64,000 nt of DNA, taken from Microplitis mediator. Taxonomy: Eukaryota; Arthropoda; Insecta; Hymenoptera; Braconidae. Of this stretch, positions 1 to 13,700 are shown piece after piece (positions within the stretch are counted from its first letter, which is position 1; each line of letters opens with the position of its first letter). The notes below the pieces were generated by a model. The model was not told where the DNA came from and did not search any database. It saw nothing but the letters and a program-made list of their open reading frames with translations. A program made the position numbers and the translations under genes. The stretch is from contig NC_079978.1 of assembly GCF_029852145.1 (NCBI RefSeq), forward strand, positions 1,426,001-1,490,000. The letters run 5' to 3'.

Positions 1-201
1 ACTTAAAAGACAGGAGTGTGATAAATAATGTGTTGTCTTTGTGTTAAAAAAAAAAAAATGACCGTTGTACAAAGTTTGTACAAAGGTATACTACTATTAG
101 CTTTATACCTTTTCATAAGTTAAACTGTAAAAAATAAAAAATTAATTAGATAATTGAGCATATAATTTATTATTAATAGATAATGTAAGACTATAAAATA
201 A

Positions 202-872
202 TTATTTTTTTGGGGGAATAACGTTGGCATTGTCCGCAGCAGCCGCAGCTGCAGCGTTACCAGTTGATCCAACGGCTTTTAGTGTCTCTGGATCAAATAT
301 CCAGTCGCGTAAAAGCTCAATACCTTGACCAGTCATTCCACTAGCTTCGATTACCGTTATCTTCTGACTCACCTCACATTTTAAACGATTAAAATGTAGC
401 ATTAACAATGCCTCATTGCGCATTTGTCGATATGATAAATCCATTTTGCCAAGTACAAAACAAATTTTAACGTGCTGAAGCTTTGGTTCCACAAGCAATG
501 AATATAAAAGTACACCAGCAGCACTTATTTGACATAAATTACTTGCGTCTACTACATAAATTATTTTATGTACCTGTTATTAAATTTATTCTACGTTTAT
601 TTAAACTCGAAAATATTTTATTTTCCTTCAGCATTAATTTAAAAATTAAATGGCCCTCTTACCCTGTCAAAATAACGATGCCAAATGGGTGCCATACTGC
701 CGCCAATTTCTCTAACAATAATATCAAAATGTCCATCTTTACTTTTTATTGTAAACAAATTAACTCCATTTGTCGGAACAGTATGAGATGCATCGTCTAT
801 TTTTTCATCACCTTGCAATCTTTTCATCAGCAAAGTTTTTCCAGACTTTGCGGGACCAAGGCACAGACACAT
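202..872 (-). CDS. ARL16: ADP-ribosylation factor-like protein 16 (ARL16)
   Basis: Two coding exons, 872-663 and 573-202, joined in phase 0 across an 89-base GT-AG intron; 193 residues, close to the 197 of human ARL16. The start follows the short vertebrate form, which also opens with MCL and runs straight into the P-loop (GPAKSGKT, residues about 6-13). The G3 region reads REIGG instead of the usual DxGGQ, as in human ARL16. Exon 2 starts with a beta strand ending VVDAS. The G4 position reads GKMD where human ARL16 has NKID, so the usual Asn is missing. The G5-like segment is EASGMTG. An alanine run lies near the C-terminus. ARL16 is a divergent small GTPase linked in mammals to Golgi-to-cilium traffic; that role is carried over by homology only. 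It lies in tandem downstream of the ZNF106-like gene on the same strand. Confidence 0.85.
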
Positions 873-1406
873 TATTTGTTTTGTCTTTAAATATTAATTA
901 TTTTAAATATTATACAGTAGCATCAAAGGAGTTACGAGGACATTGTTCTATTGATCAAACAAACGATATTTGCTTGATTTGCTACATAATAAGTAGGTCA
1001 CATTTAAGCGTTTTTGTAGTAAGAAAAAAAATATTAACAAAATTCAAAGTAATTTTACTATTGGTCTTTATATTTTTTTAAAATTATCTAATTAATAATA
1101 ATTTTTTTTTTTTTTCTTTTTTTTTTAACTACTTTATACTTAACAGATAAGTAATTTACATGTAATAAAACAGTTTTAACTACTAGATTTTATAATCGTA
1201 GTAATAGTTATTAATAATATAATATAATATAATAATAATAATAATAATTAAAAAAATGTATGTCGATCTTAATTCGGAATTAATTAATTAGTTAGTTAGT
1301 TAACAATTGTTGATAACAAATACTGCATCAACTGATTGTTGATAAAATTTTCCTAAGATCTGAGTCAGTTTTCACAAGAAAACTTTTTATACACGTTTGT
1401 TTTCTT

Positions 1407-1437
<31 letters not shown>

Positions 1438-1705
1438 GTACAAAGATTAAAATGTCTTATGTGCATAATGTTTTGTTTTATGTACAATATTACACTTTGT
1501 TTTACTTAATTAATTATTTAATTATTTATTTACTTATTTTTTTTTTCACTTATTTGCGGGATGCTTCGTCTTCACTAATTAATTTTAATAATAAAAATAA
1601 TAATTTAAGAACAAGACTTGATCGTTTGTTGACTAGATGTTCCAGGCACTTTGATGGGAGCATTCATTTGTAATTTTTTTTTAAATCTCCGTCATTATTA
1701 AATTT
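873..1705. other. Intergenic region between the ZNF106-like 3' end and ARL16
   Basis: AT-rich spacer with short A/T tracts, an AAT run near 1230-1250 and a T tract of about 30 bases at 1408-1437. It should hold the 3' UTR of the ZNF106-like gene and the promoter of ARL16. I see no coding exon, tRNA or transposon terminus here. Confidence 0.5.
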
Positions 1706-4700
1706 TTACGTACGCTCGTTAACTAGAACTCGTATTTGGTCTGGCATCTGCCATGCATGTAATCGTCGGTCTTTACTGCCTGCTATTATCTAATGAATAT
1801 AATAAAAAAAAAAAACAATTAGTTAATCATACTATTATTTACGTGTAATTATTTATTGTAAAAAAAAAATTACCTCATCATTGACGATTTCCATACTAAG
1901 AAGCATATTGCCAGGTCCAGGAATGCTACATATTAATTTTGGTTCCTAAAAAATTAATTTAAATATTTATTTATTTATTTTATTTTTTATTAATTTATAA
2001 AATTACTGACCTTAGTATCGAAAACATAAATATTCCCATCATAACAACCAGCAAACAATAGTTGTTTGTATAGACGCATACAAACAATTCCAACACCAGC
2101 AGTGAACTGCATCACTTGTTCTCCACTCTAAAATATATTACAAAAATATATATATATATTTAATGAATAATAAATTACCGAGTGTTTTTAATTACAATAA
2201 CTTACAATAAAATCGAAGACTGGTATCGAAGTATTACTGGTCCCGCAGTATACAAGATTACGATCTCTCAATAAACTATAAACCGTGTGGTTTCTTTGTC
2301 CAGATATTGTACGTAGAAATAAACCATTTTGTGCATCTCTAATAGTAATTGGTTGGTTACGTGACGCAACGATCAAAACTTTTCTTACACCCTCAGTGGA
2401 TGCACGAAGTGCCAAGACAGGTTTGTCAGAAAAGTCTAATTTTTCCTCACGCAAACATCCAGATTTAATATCGTAACGTGATATATGTCCAGATTTGGTA
2501 CCGATAAATATACTGCCCCATGCTTCGTCCATACATTGGATTGGACTTCCAACTCCAGCAACATTTCGATTTAATGTACCGCTCATAATATCGTAACATC
2601 TCAGTGTTGCGTCAAGTGAACCAGAAAATAAATTCCATCGACTATTGTTGGCGCCAGCAGCCCCTGGTACTTCGTGTACATAAAGACACGTTACCGCTGC
2701 TTCATGACCTTTATAGATATTTAATATACCATTTGATCTTTGACTGTAGCGATATATTGCTCCATCCTCACTCGCTGCCAGAAATGAATCACCAAATACC
2801 TAAAATAATATCTTACATTTACCATCAACAATTTATTTACTTATTACTAATAATGATAATGAATTGCTATTAATAATGAGTGTTGTCAAGTTATTTTTTA
2901 ATGTATTTATGATTTAATTTTACGATATAATTACATATTTTTTTTTTATTAATTAGTGATTTCGAGATCTTATTTTATAGGTATTTATTACCTTTATATC
3001 AAGAATAGGTCCCTTGTGAACGGTGTACTGTGTTCTACGAGGCTCTGAATTACTTTCTTTTTCTTCAGGCACCACCGACGCTGACGCTGATGCTGACGTC
3101 GACGGCGACGATTGGGAATTAATATTTTCAGGTATTGGAGTTTCTTTTTCGAGTACTTCAATGTCTGAAATCTCGTGATCATCATCATCGTCATTGATAA
3201 CTTCAAAATCTGATGCTGGCAGTTCGTCATCTTCGTGTGGTGATGATACAAAATCAGTCATTGGAGAGAGACGTGATCCCCTTGGATCTTGAATATTAGA
3301 GCATGACGTCAAATTGTCATCAATCTCTTCAACTCTTATTAATTCCATAGAGTCATCGTCACTTTGGGTTTTATCTTCATCACTCAAAAGTTTTTCATCA
3401 TCAGTTAAATTTTTTTCATCGTCTATTATCAATGATTTATTAAGATTATCATTATCTACTGGTGATATTTCATCCTCATCATCATTATCGCGAACAGTTT
3501 CGGGTAGATCTTCAATTACTGAATCAACTTGTTCGCTTGACGAGGATGAAGATGATGATAATTTACGTTTATTTATTTTAGTGACACCGTACTGCTGTAG
3601 AAAAGATAAATGCGACTCCGGCTCTAAACAAATACGTTTGCAATCGACCAGCCTTACTTTACATATTCTCGTTTTTACTGAATCATTATTTAATTTATTA
3701 TTTTTTCGTTTACGTCCACGACGTGCCGTACGATTGGCATCTAATTGTTGTTGTGTTTTTGTTGATGCAGCTGCTGTCACTCTCTTTCTACTGCTCACCG
3801 AACTTGTAGATCCACCGGATGCTGGACGTCTTTTACTTGCTGTCGTTGATCCAGTGGTAGTAACACCAGTGTCAATTTCAAGAGGTGGAGATACGTCACG
3901 AGAATTCGGTGACTTACCAACGCGTTTAGAGCGCGATGATGTTGTTTTATTGCTGTCATCAGACTGCCGAGAATTTCTGCGACTAGATGAAAATTTTTTG
4001 TTTTTAGAAAATCTACCCCGTCGTTTAACCACTTGCTCACCATCATCTTCAGTGTCAGGGGCAGTAGATTTTTCGTCGTCAATATTTTTTACAGGAGTTT
4101 TAGATCTTAGAAGCTCTCTGACTGTAGACTTTGGCCGCTCTGTATCTTTATCTACTTTTCTACGTTTTCTACTCACTGGCTCAAAATGATCATCTTCTTG
4201 TTCGTCGTCCAGTGCAGATTTCTGGTCACCGATGCTCGGCATAGGAGTTTTCGATCTTGATAAGTCTTTTATTGTAGATTTTGGCCGTTCCAGTTCTTTA
4301 ACCGTTGACTTGGATCTCGCTACACCAATTTCAACTCTTTTATGTTTTTTACTTAATGCTTGTACAACCTCCTCTTCCTCTTCTTCGTCAACTTCATCAT
4401 CAATTAAAGAGTTTTGAGGATCAAGACTCTTAATTGGTGTCTTGGATCTCAATAATTCTCTTACGGTAGATTTAGGTCTTTCTAATTCTCTGACTGTTGA
4501 CTTTGGTCTCTCTTCAATCTCAACTTTTTTATGTTTTTTATTAACTTTTGTTATTTCACGATCAACATCACTATTGCCATCATCACCTTCATAATTGTCA
4601 TTATCACGCAATGAAAACTTTTGATCACTACTGGGAATTGGAGTTTTGGATCTCAACAATTCTTTAACTGTAGATTTAGGTCTTTCAAGTTCTTTCACTG

Positions 4701-7700
4701 TTGATTTTGATCTCTCCATTTCAAGTGACACTCTTTTATGAATTTTATTCAGTAATATTTCATCTTCAACATCATTGTCTTCCTCCGCATCATCAATACT
4801 TGCAATTGGAGTCTTGGATCTTAATAATTCTTTAATTGTCGACTTTGGCCTCTCTACTTCAATTTCAACTCTTTTTTGTTTTTTACTCATTACGATTTCA
4901 CGATCAACATTATCCTCATCTTCATCACTTTCATCATCATATAATGAATATTTTTTATCGATACTAGGAGTTTTCGATCTCAATAATTCTTTCACAGTAG
5001 ATTTAGGTCTCTCCAGTTCTTTAACTGTTGACTTTGGTCTCTCATTAATTTCCACTTTTTTAAGTTTTTTACTGACTGCTATTTCACGGTCAACATCATC
5101 ATCATCGTCATCATCATCATTATAATATGATGAAGATTTCTGCTCAATACTTGGAATTGGCGTTTTTGACCTCAACAATTCTTTAAAAGTAGACTTAGGT
5201 CTCTCCTCAATCTCCACTCTTTTGTATTTTTTACTCATAGATATTTCGCGGTCAACATCATCCTCATTGTTATCATCATCATCATCATCGTGGAATGAAG
5301 ACTTTTGATCACTATTTGGCATTGGAGTTTTAGATCTCAACAATTCTTTTACAGTAGATTTAGGTCTTTCAAGTTCTCTAATTGTTGACTTGGGTCTCTC
5401 TTCAATTTCCACTTTCTTATGTTTTTTACTACTAATTATTTCGCGATTAATTTCATCTTCTTCATCGTCTTCATCATCATGCAATAAATACTTTTTTTCA
5501 ATACTTGGAGTTTTTGATCTCAACAATTCTTTCACAGTAGATTTAGGTCTCTCTAGTTCTTTTATTGTAGACTTTGGTCTTTCTTCAATCTCCACTTTTT
5601 TGTATTTCTTGCCCACTATTATTTCGTGAATGATCTCATCCTCATATTCATTATTGTCACGCAATGAAGACTTTTGATCACTACTAGGAATTGGAGTCTT
5701 AGATCTCAATAATTCTTTTACTGTTGACTTGGGTCTTTCTTCAATTTCTACTCGCTTATGTTTTTTACTCGACATTATTTCATCTTCCACATCATTATCT
5801 TCTTCTTCTTCTTCTTCTTTTTCATCATCATTATCATCATGTACCGAAGACTTCTGTTCAATATTTGTAACAGGAGTTTTTGATCTCATCAATTCCTTAA
5901 CAGTAGACTTGGGTCTTTCTAGTCTAATTTCAACTCTCTTGCATTTTTTATTCAACGTCTGAACATCTTTTTCTTCTTTCTCATCTTTATTAGCCACAGA
6001 CTTTTCAACATCAATATTCTTAACTGGAGTCTTGGATCTAATCAATTCTTTAACTGTAGATTTAGGTCTTTCCAATTCTTTGACTGTTGACTTGGGTCGT
6101 TTAATTCCAACTTCAACATTATCCTCTTTTTCCTCCACTTTATCATTATCATCATCATCATGATTATCACCAAAAGAAGAATTTTGACGTTCACTCGGAA
6201 TTGGAGTTTTAGATCTCAGAAGTTCTTTAACAGTAGACTTTGGCCTTTCAACCTTATCAGCAAAACGTGTGGGCAAAGAATCATTATCAACAACAATTTT
6301 AGGCACAGATGATTCTTTATCGATCTCTTTCTGTTTAATCATATCCTCTGTCGTCAAGGATTCACCACCACCTATCGCTTCCATTGTCGAATTTTCTTTA
6401 ACATTTACTTGAGACTCATTATCATCATCATTTTTATTGATATCACAGTGATCATTATCAAATTCTTTATCAGAAATATTTGATAATTCTTCCCAGTCTT
6501 GAAGTAATTTTTTCTTTTTATTTATTAAAATATTACTCATTAATTTTTTATCATCATTATCATTATTATCGTCATCATTATTAATTACTGTAGTCTGATC
6601 CTTATTGAGCTCTTTTTCAGCAACCAAACTATCATTATCAACTTTTTTATTTTTATCTGATTCACTAGCAATAGATCTAACATCTGAAGTAGTATGATAG
6701 CTATCTTCATCTCTATCATCAACAAAACCAATAGAATCAAGTGTCGTCCATTCAGCTTCATCAGGAATACTATCATCAGCTTCACAGTCATCATAATTAT
6801 TTGTTGGTGGTCTTGGAGAATCAATAACTTTACCAACATTATCATTACAAACTTCACTAGCAATAGCTTGTGATTCATTTTTATCAGTTGCCGAGGTTAA
6901 TTTTATTGTTGATTCCTGTGTCATAACATCAACAGTTACACTATCATCAGTTGAAATATTTTCCAAATCCTTTTGTTTCGATTCTTTTTTGTTTTTCTTG
7001 GTGGTGTCGGTAAAATCATCATCATCATCATCATCAGTACGATTTGCCGCAACAGCATCAATTATTTCTAGTAAATGATCTTTTGATATTTTATTATCAA
7101 CATTGCTACTGATATTTTTACTTTGAGTAGATGCAGTATGTATTTGTGCAGTACAGCTACTGCTAACTTTTGAAGACACCTGATCAGTGTTAATAATATT
7201 ACCGCTACTCTTATTAGATATTTCAACAGCACTAGCAGTGCTAGTAATTGTTTTACTTGAAATATCATCAAAATTACTTACTTTAGTTGACACTTCTTCA
7301 ACCTTACTATCATTTTTGTTAGCAATATCATCGGCAATTCCACTAGTTTTTGCTAATTCACCAGCTTTGCTGACACTTTTTGTAGAAATTTCATGTGTTG
7401 ATTTTTTTCCAGCAGACTGATGTAATTTTTTACGCTGAAACTTTTTCTTACTCATCAGCACAGCGAGTGGAATTTCTTCCTCATCATCAGAAATAACGGG
7501 AACATTCAGAGCTTTCTTCATCGACTGTTTCTTCTTCAATTCAATAGATTTATTTTTCTTTGCAGCTTTCTCACGTTTCATACTTTCTTCCAAAAGCAAC
7601 AAACCCATTGATCGTTCATGTTTCGTTGAGTTATCGAAAGTATCCCAAGTGCTGTCATCAGAATAAATAAGGCTCTGATCGTTAAGTCCTATAACACTAC

Positions 7701-10700
7701 TCGATTTGACAGCCGGTTCTTCAGTAGGATTTATAATTTTATCATCAGTATGAGTGGTACTTTTATTATCTTCATGTAAAGATTTATTCTCATCGGCTTT
7801 AGCTTTAAAATCTTTATGTAAATTTGTTTCAGCACTAATTGATAATGATTTACGAGTTGGAGCCGACGGTTCACTCAGACGAATTTCATTAGGACTTGGA
7901 GATCTGCGTTTAGTAGTTACTTTTGGTTTGAAATCACGTGTAAGTATTTGACTTAATTTAACATGTTTACGTGTTGTCTCCTCTGGTGATTTATTGGTAA
8001 CAATAGACTCAATTTTTTTGTGCTTACGATGAGATCCATCAGAGTGATGTCGTTTTTTATTAATCTCTGGCGTTACTTCAATACGCGGTTCTTTATTTTT
8101 AGTGGATTCTTTATCATCACGATGTTTTCTTTTTTTGGCTAATTTAGCTGTGGCATGCTCATCAGAATTTTTAGATTTTTTATCATTACTTTTGGGTGTT
8201 TTAGGAACTGCTGCAGGAGTGGATATCGTTGGCGCGCTCTCTTGTTTTGAAATATTAACATCCGGTTTAACTGGAGAAATTTCGGGTGAAATTTGTTTTA
8301 TTTTACTCTCTGTTAATCGTGAGACCATAACTCTTGGACTTTTTGAAGCTGTCTGTGTTTTTAGTTTACTAGACTTGGGTCCTGGTGCTGATGCGACCGC
8401 AGGCTGGTTAACAGGCCACTTGTCAGTCTGTAACATTTGATAGAGCCTCATTTTTTCATTCATAAGTTCTTGAATAGTTATATCAATTTCCTGCATTCTT
8501 GACATAACAGCGTCTTTAGTTGTTGGTTTGGCCACTAATTTAACAATATTTTCAGCAATTGCTTCTTCAACTTTTTCTACTGTTATTTTAGATTTTTTAC
8601 GTTGTTCATGATGATGTTTTCTGTGTTTTTTACTCTCACGAGTAGGTGTTGATGATTTACTTCTGCTACTTTTTCGTGATGAATTTTTATCATCATCTTT
8701 ATCATGTTTTGTAACTGATACTTCTTTTGCTAATGAACTTATTGATGGATTTTGAGGCTGTAATTTTTTAGGATCTATTTGTTCAACAATTGGAGCTTGA
8801 GTTATTTTAATATTTTCCGTAGATTTATCAGCAACTGTAGCGATATCTTTATTTGATGTAATAATCTCTATTTTTGATGGGATAGCTTCTATACTAGATA
8901 AAGTAGCTTCTAATGCAGCTGATGAATTATCTTCTACTGAATGATATTTATCAGATGTAATAACCGTAGAAATAGTATCAGGTATAACAAATGTTGATGT
9001 AGTTGTTTCATTGTTATCAATTTTTGTAATAATATCATTTGTTGTAGATTTACCATTTACTATATCAGATATTTTATTATCTAGATCATGAGTCTCATCA
9101 AAGGCAACAGTATCAACAATAATATTAGTATTATTAATATTATCAGGTTCATCTTCAACAAATGGTGGCACTTGAAGTATCGGTGATGGTAAACGTTCAG
9201 GAGACGTACCTTCAATAACTTTTATTAATTCTTTATCAGCAATTGAAGGATTTACACTGCCTTCAATATTTATTTGTGCAGTATTTTGATCAGTGGCAAA
9301 ATTAACTGATAATTCTGGAGACAGACAAGGATCGTCTAATGTATCCAGAGCAAGAGTATTGGCAACTTGTTCATCTTCAACGAATGCTTCAACTGTTGGC
9401 ACATCTTCAATGGTATCAATAGCTGATGTATCTGCTAATTGATTATCATAAATAGGATCCACCATAACACTAGTGTCTTCTAAAACACCAAATTCCATTT
9501 CATCTGGAATTGGTGATTTTGTTGGTGAAAAAACCAATGGATCATCTAAAAATGAATTTCTTAAATTTTCTGCTGTCAAAACTTGATCATGAAGAACAAC
9601 AGACTGTGATGAATATTCTTTGAAACAATTGTCAGCAGCTGGGGATGAAGGAGCATCAAGAGGTAAATCAGAAATAAATGATTTATCAGTATCACCAATA
9701 GAACCAAGTCCTTCTTCATTTATTTCATCTTGATTATCCAAAATATTCCAACTGTCAGTTGGTTTTTCATTCAATTTATCATCTTTTATTTCCGTTAAAG
9801 GAACCAGAATGTCACCTTCTTTAGAACTGATAACTTGTAATTTATCATATTTATCGATAGATTCAGACATAGGTTCTGTATCTGGCAATGAGCTCTGTGA
9901 AAATGATTTATCATAATGTAATGAGTCTTCAGATAATTCCGACATAGTGGCAGTAGTTGCATCACCAATATTTCCCAACGAATCTATCACAGAAGCATCT
10001 GATTCCGGAATACGCTCAGTTTGACCAGAATCTGATGATTTTAATATATTTTCATCGTCTTGGATACGAATAGTAGAAGGATTGTCAGCCAATAAAGATG
10101 AAGAACTAATGTCAATCAACGTTAATGCATCAGTTACTGTTGGTAATGACTGTGTAGCCTCTATTTCATCTGTTTTAGATAAATCATTCACATTCAATTC
10201 ATTTTTCAATGCTTTTAAAATATCTTCATCTTCATTAACATCAACATCAACATCAACATTAAGATCCGCGAGGACATTATCATTAGTTTGTAAATCATTA
10301 GTTAAAATTTGTTGGTCTTGATCAAAGTTTATTTTAACCATGTCGCTTTCAATCGGATCTTCCGGTTTATCGATTTTTTCAAGCATTTCCTCCCTTTGAT
10401 TAATTTCCTCTACAAGCATTGAATTAACTTCTCCATCTCTACCGTCTGTTTGATCACTCTTTGGAAGGACTTCCGCACTAATAACACCATCAATTGATTG
10501 TACTTTTTTGCTATCATCAAGACTTGAAGTATCTTTTTCTGTTAAAATTTCGCCTTTATTCGCTGTCTCGTTTACTTCAGACAATTCTATCTCTATCTGT
10601 TTGTCTGACAGAGGGGATAAGTTAACCATATTTTCAACAGGTTGTTGTGATTCTATATTTATTGATTTACTTATACTTGGCACTTCTGACACATTAATAA

Positions 10701-13700
10701 TATCCGTATTTATTGATAAATTATTATTATCATTGACACTGATAACATCTAATGCTAATGATGTTTCTACACTAACTATTGGTTTACTTTCTTGTATTAT
10801 TATATTTTTTTCCATTATTTCAACGGCAACTAAATTGGGAAAACCATCACTTATTAAATTTTTTGATGGTTTAAAGTAGTGTGAAAATAAGGTCATTGGA
10901 TTTTCATTTATTATTTTTAACTCTGAACTTTCAACAGAATTAATATTCAATAAATCAATTTTTGCTTCAGCGTTTTTCTCTTGTTTTTCTTCAGACGATT
11001 CACTTTCTATTTTTTGTTTTCTATTTGATATATCTGTTTCAATATTTATTAATGATTTTTTACGTTTATTGGTAGTATTTGTTTCTGTTGGAATTTTAGT
11101 AGACTGAGCTGGTTGTTTCTGCGAAATTGGGTCAGTATTACTATCAGACTTTGATGATTCAACAGCATCACTCTCAACTGCTTTAATTGCAACTGTTATT
11201 GGAGTTGGTGTTGCTGCTGATACCGGTACTGGTGCTGATGACTGTAATATTTTACTGGGACTTTCACTTAGATTATTATTTTTAATTGATTCGTCTGCTA
11301 TTTTTTCAGGTATCACAGTTGCCAAATTTGTCGAACTTTTTCGCTTTTTACGTGTCGCTGGTGATATTTTTTTAGCAACGACTTCCGGTGTATCAGTAGT
11401 TACTGATTTTTGTGGACGATTTTTAACTTTTTCTTTTAATTTTAATTCTTTGCCGCCTTCAGATTTAATATTTACAAATTTACTTACTTCTTCTGCTACT
11501 ACAGGTTCTTTATAAACTGGATTGTCTGTTATTAATGGAGTTTTACGTTTGAGTTTACGTGGAGCTGTAGTTACAGAAGGAGGTTTCGAAGTATCAGCTG
11601 TCGGCTTTTCTGTTGTTGTCGTCACCGATTGCTGCGATTGCTTTATTGGCTGTGATGATAAAATTTTACACTTTTTATTATCAACTTGAAGATTTAATGA
11701 TTCTTCATTTACAATATCCGTCAAACTAGTCGAACAAGTAATTTTAATCGGTTGATTATCATTTACTTCTGGAGTAATAACAATTGTTGTCTGTGGATTT
11801 ATTTTCTGTTTATTTTCTTTGACAACAGATTTCTTTTTAGTTGGCAAATTAAGTAAGTCCTGTGTCAATTGACTTGGATTCTCAGCAACACGTCTCATTG
11901 TTTCTTGTTCCTTCAGTTTACGCTGTAATGCGCGTTCCTTATAGGCTTTAATATCTAATTTACGTGGTTTAGAATTACCTATTGTTGTTGTCATAGAATT
12001 ATTATTATTATTAGACGACACTGATGAAGATGAAGAAGCTGGCGAAAGTGTTTGTAAATCTGTTGAATTTAATAAACTTGCTTCTGTATTATTAGAGATC
12101 GACTGTACAGGAGATTGATCTATTGATGCTGATAATTTATTATTTGGCGGTAATATTTCAGGCATTTGTTTAAGTTGAGCTTTTGTTTTAGTGAGCGTTA
12201 CTGGAGATTGTGCTGAGCTAGTGTTAGACGATGTACAAGAAGTTGTTACTATTCTCAATGGAGATGTTGCTGTTGCTGTTGTTGACGTTGTCAATGCAGC
12301 TTTAATAACATTTGATATAGTTGGTTTGGTAGCAACTGAATTTAAATTTGTCGACGACGATGCAACAACAGCTGGAGTCGACACTGATGTTGGATTAGAT
12401 TTAGTCGTAGACGTAGCTATCGGTGTAGAAGTTGACGTGGATGTTCTTGTAATAGCTGTACATATTGATGAAGTTTGTATATTTTTAGTAGCAGATGTTG
12501 ATGAACTTTGTACATTTTTATTGGTAATTGTCGTAGGTATAGACGCTGACAATGTTGATGGAGTTCGTAAATTTTTGCTGACACTTGTAGGTGTAGTTAC
12601 TGAGGTAACTGTTTTAGTTATAGCCGGTGTTGTGGCTGTTAGTTTGATGGAACGATTATCAACACGTGTAAATTCTGGTTCTTTAGTAACTAGATCATCA
12701 TCTTTGGGCTCTTTTTTAATTTCGTCTTCCCGTAATAACCACAACGGTCGTTCATCTGGATTGTCATTAATCGGTGACGAATGATGACTTCTACGTCGTC
12801 TTTTTTTCTTTGGCTTTTTCTTTTTACCTCTTTTATCTTTTTTACGTTTATCACGTTTTTTCGAACGTGATTTGTGTGATTTATGTCTTGCACTTTTTTC
12901 TCTACGTTTCTTTTCAATTTCAGCATTAACTTCATCTCTTATTTCATCATTTATTGATTTCTTTTTAGCTATTTTTTCACGTTCTTTTATAAACTTTAAT
13001 ACTTTTGAAACATCCAATTCAACATTATCTTCATTAGCTGAACTTGTACTGCTCCAACTGCTTGACTCACTTCCCGCCAAACTATTATCGTCACCATCAC
13101 TTTCGTCTGGATTTGATATATTTTGTGAATTAGCCAATTGCGGTGAAAATGTAAAATAAGAATTATCGACCGGATGACTTGGTGGTATAGACTCACGACC
13201 ATTTAGTACAAGTCTACGTGATCGCATTGTCGTAAAATCTTTATACTCATCTTCATAGTAAGAGGGATAAGGTGGTTCTCCATATTTAGCTTCATACTCT
13301 TCTTTAGTTAAATTACGGAAATTATCCGGATCATCAATAATAACTTTACGTTTCCACATACCACCAGAATTACTGCTTGATTCACGGGAAGAATCACGTT
13401 GTGTTCTATACTCCCTGGTGTCGTGTATCTCGTCACCCATACTTGCAGCAGACGCAGCAGAAGCAGCAGCTTTTAAAGACGCAGCTTTAGCTTTGGCAAT
13501 ACCTGCTGTAAATATTTTATCCAATTCAACAGCTTGTCTTTCAACTCTTTCAACAATTGGCGTTTCAATTCGTCTCAACAGAGGTTGTTTTTCTACAATT
13601 GCCGTTACCCGTTCAACACTCGCACTAGATTCAATTGCCACTGGTTTAACAGTCAATGCTTGTGTTGATACTGTAGCTTGTGATTTAACTGTTTTAGCAC

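Noticed and set aside
3314..4189. 291-codon plus-strand frame
   Set aside because: Antisense shadow of the giant ZNF106-like exon. Its Ser/Leu-rich composition is the reverse reading of Asp/Glu/Lys-rich codons. The same holds for 12191-12784 and 14936-15436.
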